Positions 1 through 6,877 of a DNA stretch of 11,523 bases are shown here, in pieces (position 1 is the first letter of the stretch; the number at the start of each line of letters is the position of its first letter). Below the pieces are notes generated by a model that saw nothing but the letters and a program-made list of their open reading frames with translations, had not been told where the DNA came from and made no database searches. The DNA is from CBDBJK01 sp965206395 (lineage in GTDB: Bacteria; Chloroflexota; Dehalococcoidia; Lucifugimonadales; CATOSD01). A program made the position numbers and the translations under genes. The DNA lies in contig CBDBJK010000001.1 in assembly GCA_965206395.1 (NCBI GenBank), positions 1 to 11,523 of the forward strand, written 5' to 3'.

Positions 1-438
1 ATGTAGCATTTGAAATGGTCGAGACCAACCGGACTGTCATGAGGAGATTTCTGGGTTGGCACCGCGACAATGAGAGCGCGGTTAACCGTCAACCTCTGCT
101 CATCGCCGAATTGATTGCCGACTATGACATCCCGCGGCCCGCCTTGCGGGAACGCAAGCATGAAGTGCAGCTTCAGGTGATGATCGGGATTTTCGACCTC
201 AGTTATCGTGCCATCATGATCTTTTGTGACGGGGTTGCAAAGGCGGATAGCGTTGAGCACTTGCGCAAACTCGATTCCTCCGTCCATTGCGTCGAACTGG
301 TCCCTGAGAATCGCCACATCATTAGGGGGCTGACCCAGGGTCTTGTAGCGCTTGAAGTGCTCCAGCGGCGCTGCCTGAGGTGCATCCTGAGCGACAGCAC
401 TAGAGCTTTGAATGAGCATCATCGAAAGGGCGATAGTA
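1..438 (-). pseudogene. Secreted DUF7450-like repeat protein, main body (split by IS630; runs off left edge)
   Basis: Reading the minus strand gives an uninterrupted frame from the IS junction to position 1. It starts in the second half of a signal peptide (TIALSMMLIQSSSAVAQ), followed by a repeat beginning PLEHFKRYK and holding DQF, RLCNPV, NQFGDEQRLTV and VPTQKS. A second repeat begins GLDHFKCY just before the edge. This pattern (HFKCY, RLCNPV, NQFG, LCVP) is what I remember of DUF7450-type secreted proteins; their function is unknown and the family name is from memory. The first repeat has Arg where the second has Cys in HFK(C/R)Y. The gene's true start lies on the far side of the insertion, at 1380. 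An ATG at 461, inside the IS end, is in frame and could in principle restart translation, but it has no ribosome binding site. A plus-strand frame over the same DNA (15-470) looks like a shadow. Confidence 0.75.
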
Positions 439-481
439 TAGTCAATCCACTTTATAACCATATGGTATGATCAACGACATT

Positions 482-811
482 ATGACTTACAGCATGGACT
501 TGAGGAAAAGAGTGGTTGGCTTTGTAAACGAAGGTGGAAGCAAGACGAAGGCATCACGTCGCTTTGAGGTCAGCCTGTGGTGCGTCAACGACTGGTGTAA
601 GCGTGAAGACCTCGCACCAAAAGTTCAATCACTGAGGCATCGCAAGATAGACAAAGAGGCGTTGCGTCGGCACGTACGACTTTATCCTGATGCTTTACTG
701 AGAGAGCGTGCTGAAGTATTCGGGGTGCATATCAACGCTGTGTGGTCAATGATGCGTAAGATGGAGTTGACGCACAAAAAAAGCGATGCGCTACAGCGAG
801 AGAAACCATGA
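482..811 (+). CDS. IS630 transposase, N-terminal helix-turn-helix frame
   Basis: This is the DNA-binding half of the IS630 transposase. The start at 482 gives MTYSMDLRKRVV, matching the usual IS630 opening (x-YSxDLRxRV); an in-frame ATG at 467 adds five residues with no support. Residues 10-60 (GGSKTKASRRFEVS then WCVNDWCKR) form a homeodomain-like helix-turn-helix, followed by a second one (LRERAEVFGVHINAVWSMMRKM). The frame then reaches a run of seven A at 776-782, after which it reads out of register (SDALQREKP, stop at 809-811). The DDE half continues in the +1 frame. A fused product of about 281 residues would form if one A were skipped. Confidence 0.85.
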   Translation: MTYSMDLRKRVVGFVNEGGSKTKASRRFEVSLWCVNDWCKREDLAPKVQSLRHRKIDKEALRRHVRLYPDALLRERAEVFGVHINAVWSMMRKMELTHKKSDALQREKP

Positions 812-1328
812 AAAGCGTATCGAGTATCTGAGGACACTGCGCCAGGTTGTCAAGGACAAAGGAAGTGAGCACATAGTGTATCTGGATGAGAGTGGATTTG
901 AGCGCACAACTCACAGAGCGCATGGTTGGGGTCTTCGGGGGAAGAAGGTATACGGTGAACGCAGTGGCAAAAGGCGTCCTCGCACCAGCCTGATCTCTGC
1001 CAAACAGGGCAAAAGGCTGCTCGCTCCTATCCTGTTCGAAGGCAGCACCAACGCTACCTTGTTCAACTACTGGCTCCAGAGCCACTTGTTCAAAGAACTG
1101 GCCCAAAGCTCAACGTTAATCATGGACAATGCAACCTTTCACAAGACCGCTGCAACAAGGCAAATTATTGAGCAAGCTGGACACACTCTCCTCTTTCTGC
1201 CGCCGTACTCGCCAGACTTCAATCCAATCGAACAGGACTTTGCAATCATGAAAAGACGAAGGCAGTTTCTTCCTGCCGACACCACAATCGACGAAGTCGT
1301 GAGATCGTATGTATATTATCTGGAATGA
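786..1328 (+). CDS. IS630 transposase, C-terminal DDE catalytic frame
   Basis: This is the catalytic half of the same transposase. Counting from the ATG at 786, D34 (VYLDESGFE), D114 (LIMDNATFHK) and E149 (PYSPDFNPIEQ) form the DDE triad, with 34 residues between the last two, as is usual for IS630. The frame is open from 771, just after a stop at 768-770, so the switch from the upstream frame must fall between 771 and 808, most simply at the A7 run. The ATG at 786 has no ribosome binding site, so it probably starts nothing by itself. With six A the join would read T-H-K-K-A-M-R-Y-S-E. Either this copy has a 1-base insertion or the run is a recoding site. Confidence 0.88.
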   Translation: MRYSERNHEKRIEYLRTLRQVVKDKGSEHIVYLDESGFERTTHRAHGWGLRGKKVYGERSGKRRPRTSLISAKQGKRLLAPILFEGSTNATLFNYWLQSHLFKELAQSSTLIMDNATFHKTAATRQIIEQAGHTLLFLPPYSPDFNPIEQDFAIMKRRRQFLPADTTIDEVVRSYVYYLE

Positions 1329-1331
1329 CTA

Positions 1332-1380
1332 TAAAACCAAGAACGGTGGTTGCAGCGATGAGATAAGAAACCCGTTTCAT
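1332..1380 (-). pseudogene. 5' fragment of the DUF7450-like gene (start codon and first half of signal peptide)
   Basis: On the minus strand an ATG at 1380-1378 begins MKRVSYLIAATTVLGF, a basic start followed by a hydrophobic stretch, and runs straight into the right end of the IS630 element. Seven bases upstream lies a very strong ribosome binding site, AAGGAGGAGGT (1397-1387). After removing the IS and one TA, codon TTT is followed by ACT (T-I-A-L-S...) and the frame continues into the body at 436-1. Together they give a signal peptide of about 32 residues ending near SSAVAQ. The visible coding part is about 161 codons before the left edge. No convincing -35/-10 pair was found between this start and the next gene at 1648. 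Confidence 0.85.
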
Positions 1381-1647
1381 CGGGAGACCTCCTCCTTCTT
1401 TTGATTAGGGGTTGAGTCTATTTCAACTCGCCTAACCTGAGCAGCCTCAATTGCGCAGGTCTTGTCCGCCTCCGTATTCAATCGTAGTTCGTGTTGATAT
1501 AGACTTCTCTGGACTGCTGAGCTGTCTATCTCGTCTCTCGCCTCCTTCCTTTTTGACCAATCGGCAATTCATACGTTAGTTATGTAAGTCTGGTGGATTT
1601 CTAGTCTACCCATTCAGTGAACATAAGGCAAGTATTGTGAAAGCATT

Positions 1648-1974
1648 TTATTGTAAAGGTGAGTAGTCAGTGGGGGCAAGCAGAGAGTTGGAAATCCTTG
1701 TGGTAAGCGGGCCATCGGCCTCGGAGTCGGCCCTCACTTTCTGCCATTCGGGGTCGTCGCGGAACGAAGCCCACGCCTTATCGCGCTGTGCTGCGTCCTC
1801 GAACGCGACGATGTAGATCAGGCGGTCGCTGTAGTCACCGACGCTGGCAGTCCAGTAGCCGATATTCTTGATGCCGTGCCGTTCGAATATCTTGACGGTG
1901 TGGTCGCGGAATCTTGCGTGAAGCGCGGCCATCTTGCCCGGTGCAGCCTCATATACGCGGTACTCGTAAATCAT
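1648..1974 (-). CDS. NIPSNAP-family protein
   Basis: A 108-residue protein opening MIYEYRVYEAAPGKM. It continues LHARFRDHTVKIFERHGIKNIGYW and YIVAFEDAAQRDKAWASFRDDPEW, the pattern of small NIPSNAP/dimeric alpha-beta barrel proteins (ferredoxin-like fold, about 100 residues). Their biochemical role in bacteria is mostly unassigned, so none is given here. The start at 1974 is chosen because AAAGGAGG stands five bases upstream; a longer frame back to 2037 would overlap the end of surE and adds no conserved sequence. It lies 59 bases downstream of surE on the same strand, so it is probably co-transcribed with it. No obvious hairpin terminator follows. Confidence 0.88.
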   Translation of the reverse strand: MIYEYRVYEAAPGKMAALHARFRDHTVKIFERHGIKNIGYWTASVGDYSDRLIYIVAFEDAAQRDKAWASFRDDPEWQKVRADSEADGPLTTRISNSLLAPTDYSPLQ

Positions 1975-2033
1975 GGGGGCCTCCTTTTGTTTGAAATATG
2001 TAGCCGCTATTTTCCTACGAGTGAGGGCGGGTG

Positions 2034-2825
2034 TCAATCAGGCTTTTTCAGCCCAAGTCCGGTGTTCAGTTCTTTGGCAAGAGCCTCGAATGCCGAGGAC
2101 GGCGGCCCGTTTGTGAAAACGAGGTCTATCGGGGTTATGGAGATGCGTTTGTTGCGCACTGCCCACCTGTCCGTGCCCTCCGTCGGTTCTGAGTTTATCG
2201 ATCTGTTGTGTTTGATCCAGAAATGCTCGCTGCGGCCATTGGTGCTGCGCTCCACGTTCTCAAGGAAGGCTTTCGGCCCCAGCTTCGTTATCTGGACTTC
2301 CTTGATTTCGTCGAGCGCGACGTTCGGCAAGTTCACGTTGAGAAGCAGCGGAGAGGGCATAGGGCTGTTGGAGATTGCCTCGGCTAGCCATCTGGTCGTC
2401 TGGGCAGCCACATCGAAGCGGACGTTAGTAAGCGTCGCCACCGATACGGCGATGGATGGAATGCCCCGGAAGTAGCCGTGAAACGCGGCTCCGACTGTGC
2501 CAGAGTTCATGATATCCAGCCCAAAGTTTGCGCCCTGGTTTATCCCAGATACCACGAGATCGAACGGTTCTTTTACAAGCGTCCCGTTCGCCAGAATCAC
2601 GCAGTCGCCGGGCGTGCCCTCCACCGAGAAGGCTTTGACACCTTCTATCTGAGCAGGGACTTCCTCTGCGCGCACCACCGCTAGTAAGGTCATGGCGGCG
2701 CTTATGCCGCTCTGGTCGCGGTCCGGGGCGACGACAATAACCTCTCCCAGGGGTTTCAGGGCCTCTGCAACGCTCCAAAGCCCTGGAGAGTGAATGCCGT
2801 CGTCGTTGGTTACAAGTATTCTCAA
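2034..2825 (-). CDS. surE: 5'/3'-nucleotidase SurE (TTG start)
   Basis: SurE hydrolyses nucleoside 5'- and 3'-monophosphates to nucleoside and phosphate in the cytoplasm, using a divalent metal. The 263-residue product carries the family's metal and active-site residues: N7-D8-D9-G10 at the start, S39 in APDRDQSG, and N96 in VVSGINQGAN. EGTPGDCV and IMNSGTVGAA also fit. The length is normal. The start codon is TTG (2825-2823), preceded by AGGAG with 7-8 bases spacing, and the family's MRILVTNDDG opening begins exactly there. A possible extended -10 promoter lies about 240 bases upstream (3076-3068), beyond a palindromic repeat, so surE may be transcribed separately from panC. The NIPSNAP gene follows by 59 bases. 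Confidence 0.96.
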   Translation of the reverse strand: MRILVTNDDGIHSPGLWSVAEALKPLGEVIVVAPDRDQSGISAAMTLLAVVRAEEVPAQIEGVKAFSVEGTPGDCVILANGTLVKEPFDLVVSGINQGANFGLDIMNSGTVGAAFHGYFRGIPSIAVSVATLTNVRFDVAAQTTRWLAEAISNSPMPSPLLLNVNLPNVALDEIKEVQITKLGPKAFLENVERSTNGRSEHFWIKHNRSINSEPTEGTDRWAVRNKRISITPIDLVFTNGPPSSAFEALAKELNTGLGLKKPD

Positions 2826-2882
2826 TATCTAGCTCCTGATGTTGTTTTGAACCGCATAACAAACTATAAAAGCGGCATAGAC

Positions 2883-2976
2883 GGCCCCCATCCTAACCTT
2901 CCCTCCTTCCACGGAAGGACGACAGGGGAAGGGACTATATCTCCTCCCCTGCATCGTGCGGGGGAGGATTAAGGAG
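2883..2976. repeat. Palindromic G/C-rich intergenic repeat in the surE leader
   Basis: Two inverted repeats stand side by side. One is CCTTCCACGGAAGG at 2905-2918, a perfect 6-bp stem around AC. The other runs from CCTCCCC (about 2942-2948) to GGGGAGG (about 2962-2968), around a 13-14-base loop. Around them the pattern CCCCCATCCTAACCTTCCCT...GGGGAAGGGACTA resembles dispersed intergenic repeats common in some bacterial genomes. The core CCTTCCACGGAAGG recurs at 6881-6894 in front of rplY. The element lies between the proposed surE promoter and its start codon, so it would be in the mRNA leader. I see no gene in 2826-3124. Confidence 0.6.
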
Positions 2977-3067
2977 GGGGTAGTTCAGCCCTCTATCTGC
3001 TTTTGTTAAATGGCCATAATGGTTTGCTATGTGCTCTCACGAACGCAGTTATCCGAGAGGCGGGGAC

Positions 3068-3076
3068 ATTATAGCA
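3068..3076 (-). promoter_or_regulatory. Possible extended -10 promoter for surE
   Basis: The minus strand reads TGCTATAAT, a perfect extended -10 element (TGn plus TATAAT), between the end of panC (3125) and surE. No good -35 is seen at 16-19 bases, which is tolerable for an extended -10. A transcript would start near 3061 and carry a leader of about 235 bases that includes the palindromic repeat. Confidence 0.4.
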
Positions 3077-3124
3077 GAGGGTCGGTCTTTTAGGGTGAGG
3101 GCTATTCAGAAGTGGCGTAAGTGG

Positions 3125-3955
3125 TTACAGAATGATGTTGTCGATGAGCCTGGTTATTCCGATGTAGACCGTCAGGGAAACCAGGGCAGGGGCGTCGATG
3201 CGCTCTAGTTCGTCAAGTGTTTCGGCGTCAGCGATGCTGATGTAGTCGATTCGCGCTAGAGGCTCGCCCTCGATGAGCGCACGCATCTGTTTTCGCACGT
3301 CGTCCGCGTCTCTGTTGCCGCGCTTCCACTGCTCTTTTGCCAGACCAAGCGCCCTGTAGAGCGCCAGCGCCGCTTGCCTCTCGTCCGGCTCCAGATTGAC
3401 ATTGCGACTGCTGAGAGCAAGGCCGTCCGCCTCCCGCAGCGTGGGCACGACGACAATCTCAGTGCCGAGGCCAAGGTCGGTGTTCAGTCGCTTGATTACG
3501 AGGCACTGCTGGGCGTCTTTCTGACCAAAGTAGGCCTTGTTCGGGCGGACTATGGTCAACAGCTTGCACACTACAGTGGCGACCCCTCTGAAGTGGCCGG
3601 GGCGAAACTCCCCTTCAAGCCTCGAAGTAATTCGTCCCACGTCAACATAGGTGTCGAAGCCCCTGGGGTACATCTCTTCTACAGACGGCACGAAAACGAG
3701 GTCTACGCCTTCGGCTTCGAGTTTTGCGAGGTCAGATTCCATATTTCTGGGGTAGGTCGAAAAGTCCTCGCTGGGGCCGAACTGGGTGGGGTTCACGAAG
3801 ATGCTGGCGACGACGGTGGTGTTGTCGGCACGGGCGTGCCGTACGAGAACCATGTGGCCCTCGTGCAGAAATCCCATCGTTGGCACCAGACCGAGCGGCC
3901 CTGGCAAGCCCTGACGGATGTCAGCAAAATCGGCGATGGTTTCTATGACTCTCAT
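3125..3955 (-). CDS. panC: Pantothenate synthetase (pantoate--beta-alanine ligase)
   Basis: PanC joins pantoate and beta-alanine using ATP, giving pantothenate, AMP and PPi, the last step of vitamin B5 synthesis. The 276-residue product is normal in length. It shows the nucleotidyltransferase HxGH motif (VPTMGFLHEGH, His31 and His34), FVNPTQFGPSEDF (residues 53-65), GEFRPGHFRGV (115-125), FGQKDAQQ (143-150) and the KMSKS-like SSRN (182-185). The start at 3955 gives MRVIETIADF; its ribosome binding site is weak (AGGA about 20 bases upstream, little nearer). None of the usual partners panB or panD lies beside it here. A hairpin at 4000-4036 separates it from the upstream VWA gene. Confidence 0.96.
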   Translation of the reverse strand: MRVIETIADFADIRQGLPGPLGLVPTMGFLHEGHMVLVRHARADNTTVVASIFVNPTQFGPSEDFSTYPRNMESDLAKLEAEGVDLVFVPSVEEMYPRGFDTYVDVGRITSRLEGEFRPGHFRGVATVVCKLLTIVRPNKAYFGQKDAQQCLVIKRLNTDLGLGTEIVVVPTLREADGLALSSRNVNLEPDERQAALALYRALGLAKEQWKRGNRDADDVRKQMRALIEGEPLARIDYISIADAETLDELERIDAPALVSLTVYIGITRLIDNIIL

Positions 3956-3999
3956 AGCGCTTTCGGAAAATGTCCTGACATGCTTACGTCACGCCACTC

Positions 4000-4036
4000 C
4001 ACCTCACTTTGCATCGAAGAGGTGCGAAGTGAGGTG
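4000..4036. repeat. Hairpin between the VWA gene and panC
   Basis: CACCTCACTT (4000-4009) is perfectly complementary to AAGTGAGGTG (4027-4036). The inner bases GCATC/GGTGC extend the stem with one wobble around a GAAGA loop. There is no T-run on either side, so it is not a standard intrinsic terminator. In the minus-strand transcript it would sit about 30 bases after the VWA stop and 45 bases before the panC start, so it could act in mRNA processing or partial termination. Confidence 0.5.
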
Positions 4037-4066
4037 AATCACACGCCTACCACTCAACCTTTACTA

Positions 4067-6088
4067 TTAGCCGACGCGCTTTCGGCGGCTGCTAAGGTAG
4101 TCTACCATGACGTATTTGCCGAGCTGACCAGGCGTAGTATAGAAGGCGCGCCCACGGTTGATGCGCGTCAGCTTGTCTATGAAGTCGATGAGATAAGAGT
4201 TGGTTTCCAGCATGAAGGTGTTGATAGTGATGCCTTCCTGCGTGCAGCGTTTCACCTCTTTGAGTGTCTCCTCGATGGTTTGCCAGCTTGGGGGGTAGCT
4301 GAAGTACGCCTGGCTGCCTTCCATGTGAGCGGTAGGCTCGCCATCAGTAATCATCAGCACCTGCTTGGTGGCAACTTTCTGCCTCGACAGCAGCTTGCGG
4401 GACAGCATGAGGGCGTGCTGCATGTTGGTGCCGGACACCCAGGCGTTCCAACTAACCTCTGGCAAGTCCTCACCTTTTATCTCCATGCCATAGTCAGAGA
4501 AGCCGACAACGTAGAACTGGTCTCTGGGATACTGGCTATGAATGAGCCAGTAGAGAGCCATTGCAACTCTCTTTGCCGCCGTGAAGCTGCCGAACATGCC
4601 CATCGAACGGCTCTGGTCGAGCAGCAGCACAGTGGCTACCTGGCTCAGATGCTCGGTGCGGTGTATTTCGATGTCGTCGGGCTGTAAGCGTATAGGAACG
4701 TTGGGGCCTTCCCGCAAAACAGAGTTGAACAGGGTGCGGTGCAGGTCTACGTCGAACGGGTCGCCGAACTCGTACTGCTTCGTCTCTCCGGTGTGCTCCC
4801 CACCGTCGCCGCGATAGTAGACCTCGTGGCGGCCTATGCGATCCTTCCTTAGCTCGGAGAAGACCTCTTTCAGCGCCTGCTGTGCCAGCTTTCTTATGGC
4901 CCTCGGTGTCAACTCCAGGCGATTGTCTTTTCGCTTGAGGTATCCTGCCTCCTCCAACTGCTGGAGGACGTTCTGCATCTGCTCCAGTTGGCGGCGAGTC
5001 TCCTCACCCATAACCTCTTCAACCTTGTCAAGGTCGATGTCATCGACGTTGCCGTTGCGCATCACCTGCTGGATTTGACGCTCCAAGTCGTCCATATCCT
5101 GAAGCTGCCCCATAAGCTCCATTGCCTGGTCGAGCGTCAACGATTCATCGCCCATGAATGGATACTCCTGGGCCATGTCGTCGAAGGGGAACATATCGTA
5201 CATCTCTGCCGCAAGCTCTGCCAGTTCGTCCATCAACTCCGGGTTAATGGATGATTCGAGGAGCGACTCTAGCTCGTTACGCATCTCGGAACTCATGCTG
5301 TCCATCAGCGATTGCATAGCTGACATCTGGCGCTGAAGCTGCTCGATAAGTTCGTCCAGGCTAGTGGGACGGTCGGGGTCGAAGTATTGGCCGTACTGCT
5401 CCATGAAGCCCTCGAAGTCCGGGTCCTCGCCTGTAGCGCGGTCGCGAAGCATCTGGTTAAGGGCCTGTATCATGTTTTTGAGGTCTTCCATCTGCTCTGG
5501 ACTCATGTCCTGAAGCTGCTGGCGCATACTCTGGAAGAAGTTCTGCATCATCTGCTGCTTGAGCGTGTCCAGCAATTCCTGGAACTTCTGGCGAGCTTCG
5601 GGGTCCATGAAGTCGTAGTCCTGAAGCTCCTTTATAGCTCCGCTGGGACTCTCAGGAAGGCTGTCAAGTTTCTGCTGGCTTCGCTCGGCGCGCTCTTCCA
5701 GCATCTGCATAGGCGCTTCAAGATGGTCTGCCTGGTCTCCGGCCTGTTCCACCTGCTCGCGGCCTTCCTCAAGGCGTTTGTCGATTCCGCTGCGCTCCGT
5801 GTCGACGACATCTTGCAGACGCTCTTTGAGGTCGTCCATGAGAGAGTCCATGTTGTAGCGCTCAAGCTGCTGCTGACGTTGCTCGCGAAGTCGCTCCATC
5901 ATGTCGCGCAGGCCGGTGATGCGTTGACCACGATCGTTATCCATGCCGCGCTGAAACATGTTGCGAAGGGCGCGATTAACGTCGCCATGCGTCAGGATGT
6001 CATCGGACAAAGACTCCAGAATGTCATCCTCGTCCATGTCGGACCAGTCTTGGGTGCCGTCCCAGCGAGAGTACCTGTAAGTAGCCAT
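4067..6088 (-). CDS. Long coiled-coil protein with C-terminal VWA (MIDAS) domain, Rv0959-like
   Basis: 673 residues. Residues 1-60 are acidic and hydrophilic. About 60-380 is a highly charged, Gln/Met/Glu-rich helical region likely to form coiled coils (for example MMERLREQRQQQLERYNM). Residues 480-673 are a von Willebrand factor A domain with an intact metal-binding site: D491-x-S493-x-S495 (DQSRS), T554 (SGTN) and D582 (TDGEP). No signal peptide or membrane segment is seen, so it is probably cytoplasmic. From memory, size and layout match mycobacterial Rv0959, which pairs with a magnesium-chelatase-type AAA+ ATPase (Rv0958); such pairs act as chaperone-like remodelling machines. No AAA+ gene lies in this window. 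The start at 6088 has AGAGGT six bases upstream. Its neighbours are bL25 upstream and PanC downstream. The substrate is unknown. Confidence 0.85.
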   Translation of the reverse strand: MATYRYSRWDGTQDWSDMDEDDILESLSDDILTHGDVNRALRNMFQRGMDNDRGQRITGLRDMMERLREQRQQQLERYNMDSLMDDLKERLQDVVDTERSGIDKRLEEGREQVEQAGDQADHLEAPMQMLEERAERSQQKLDSLPESPSGAIKELQDYDFMDPEARQKFQELLDTLKQQMMQNFFQSMRQQLQDMSPEQMEDLKNMIQALNQMLRDRATGEDPDFEGFMEQYGQYFDPDRPTSLDELIEQLQRQMSAMQSLMDSMSSEMRNELESLLESSINPELMDELAELAAEMYDMFPFDDMAQEYPFMGDESLTLDQAMELMGQLQDMDDLERQIQQVMRNGNVDDIDLDKVEEVMGEETRRQLEQMQNVLQQLEEAGYLKRKDNRLELTPRAIRKLAQQALKEVFSELRKDRIGRHEVYYRGDGGEHTGETKQYEFGDPFDVDLHRTLFNSVLREGPNVPIRLQPDDIEIHRTEHLSQVATVLLLDQSRSMGMFGSFTAAKRVAMALYWLIHSQYPRDQFYVVGFSDYGMEIKGEDLPEVSWNAWVSGTNMQHALMLSRKLLSRQKVATKQVLMITDGEPTAHMEGSQAYFSYPPSWQTIEETLKEVKRCTQEGITINTFMLETNSYLIDFIDKLTRINRGRAFYTTPGQLGKYVMVDYLSSRRKRVG

Positions 6089-6116
6089 TCTTACCTCTCC
6101 GAGTAGGGGTTGGATT

Positions 6117-6174
6117 AGGGTTCGGGGTCTGGGGTTTAGGGGTTGGGGGCCCCAATCCCTGACCCCCGAACCCT
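6117..6174. repeat. G-rich inverted repeat with quadruplex-forming pattern between rplY and the VWA gene
   Basis: AGGGTTCGGGG (6117-6127) is the exact complement of CCCCGAACCCT (6164-6174). A second inner arm, GGGGTTGGGG against CCCCAATCCC, adds pairing. The plus strand also has four runs of four or more G (6124-6149: GGGG, GGGG, GGGG, GGGGG with loops of 2-4 bases), a textbook G-quadruplex pattern on the template strand of the minus-strand genes. TAGGGGTTGG occurs twice (6104 and 6137). It starts 11 bases after the bL25 stop; with no T-run it is not a classical terminator. Confidence 0.6.
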
Positions 6175-6185
6175 ATACCCTGCGA

Positions 6186-6836
6186 CTAGCCTTCGGATTC
6201 CTCTTCTGCAGCAGCCTCAGTAGTAGCCTCAGCATCGACGCCCTCTTCTTCGGCTTCGACGGCGGCCTCTACCTCAATCCTGGGCGCGCTGACTCTTGCG
6301 ATCATCTCTTCTATGTTCGTAACAATAGTGACACGCGAATCGACAGTCACGTCGCTGACGTGGAGCGCCTTATCGAAGTCGTCCAATCCAGATACATCGA
6401 CTTCGATGGAGGCCGGTATGTTCATAGGGAGTGCTTCCACCAAAATGCTCTGCAAGGGCTGCATCAGCGTCCCGTTGAGGTCTCGGACCGCGGGGGCGGT
6501 GCCCACAACGGTAATAGGCACTTCGGCCTGGGTGGTCTGAGAAACGTCAACACGGAAGAAGTCTACGTGAATAACATTTTCGGTCACGGGGTGACGCTGC
6601 ACCTCTCGGACGAAGCATATGTTCTCGCCGTCCTGCTCCTCAATCTCAAGAGAAAGGGGAACGTTGGTTCCCACACGGGGGAGTATACGACTTACCACCT
6701 GTGTGTCGACTTGTAGGGCAAGCGGATTGGTGCCGCTGCCATAGACATGCACGGGAACTATGCCCTGACGACGCAATGCCTTGACCTTCTTGCCTACGAC
6801 CTTTCGCTGTGACAGCTTGAGACTCTGAACATCCAT
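6186..6836 (-). CDS. rplY: 50S ribosomal protein bL25 (general stress protein CTC type)
   Basis: bL25 binds 5S rRNA in the large ribosomal subunit. This is the long, two-domain CTC form: 216 residues from MDVQSLKLSQR. Residues 1-90 are the 5S-rRNA-binding barrel (KVVGKKVKALRRQGIVPVHVYG near the start). Residues 95-185 are the second beta domain (QAEVPITVVGTAPAVRDLNG, then LPMNIPASIEVDVSGLD). An acidic Glu/Ala-rich tail follows. The start at 6836 is preferred over an upstream frame to 6875 because AGGAGAGG stands upstream and the family begins here. A possible extended -10 lies at 6918-6910 and a perfect palindrome at 6878-6897 in the leader. The IS3 element begins about 155 bases upstream. 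Confidence 0.93.
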   Translation of the reverse strand: MDVQSLKLSQRKVVGKKVKALRRQGIVPVHVYGSGTNPLALQVDTQVVSRILPRVGTNVPLSLEIEEQDGENICFVREVQRHPVTENVIHVDFFRVDVSQTTQAEVPITVVGTAPAVRDLNGTLMQPLQSILVEALPMNIPASIEVDVSGLDDFDKALHVSDVTVDSRVTIVTNIEEMIARVSAPRIEVEAAVEAEEEGVDAEATTEAAAEEESEG

Positions 6837-6877
6837 CTCCGCGCCTCTCCTGGTAATGCTCTGTTTATACAACATTC

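Larger units (their letters stand above)
439..1331 (+). mobile_element. IS630-family insertion sequence, complete, with TA target duplication
   Basis: The terminal inverted repeats can be seen directly: the left end reads TAGTCAATCCACTTTATA from 439, and the right end, read on the minus strand from 1331, gives TAGTCATTCCAGATAATA (14 of 18 matching). The element is flanked by TA at 437-438 and TA at 1332-1333, the target duplication expected for IS630/Tc1-mariner elements. It is about 893 bp and carries a helix-turn-helix frame and a DDE frame in two overlapping reading frames. The transposase stop codon lies inside the right inverted repeat. Removing the element plus one TA rejoins the host gene in frame, which independently confirms the boundaries. 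Confidence 0.9.

Noticed and set aside
15..470. Plus-strand open frame of 151 codons
   Set aside because: The minus strand here encodes a recognisable signal peptide and DUF7450-like repeats. The plus frame has no family pattern and crosses the IS630 boundary at 439.
1400..1430. Short hairpin GTTGA...TCAAC upstream of the DUF7450-like start
   Set aside because: Only a 5-bp stem, too weak to call an operator or terminator.
3374..4687. Plus-strand open frame of 437 codons over panC and the VWA gene
   Set aside because: It lies antisense to two well-recognised genes and the hairpin between them and shows no recognisable domain; its length reflects G+C-rich codon use of the opposite strand.
5387..6106. 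Plus-strand open frame of 239 codons, leucine- and histidine-rich
   Set aside because: It is the complement of the Gln/Glu/Met-rich coiled coil of the VWA protein (CAG and GAG codons read as leucine).
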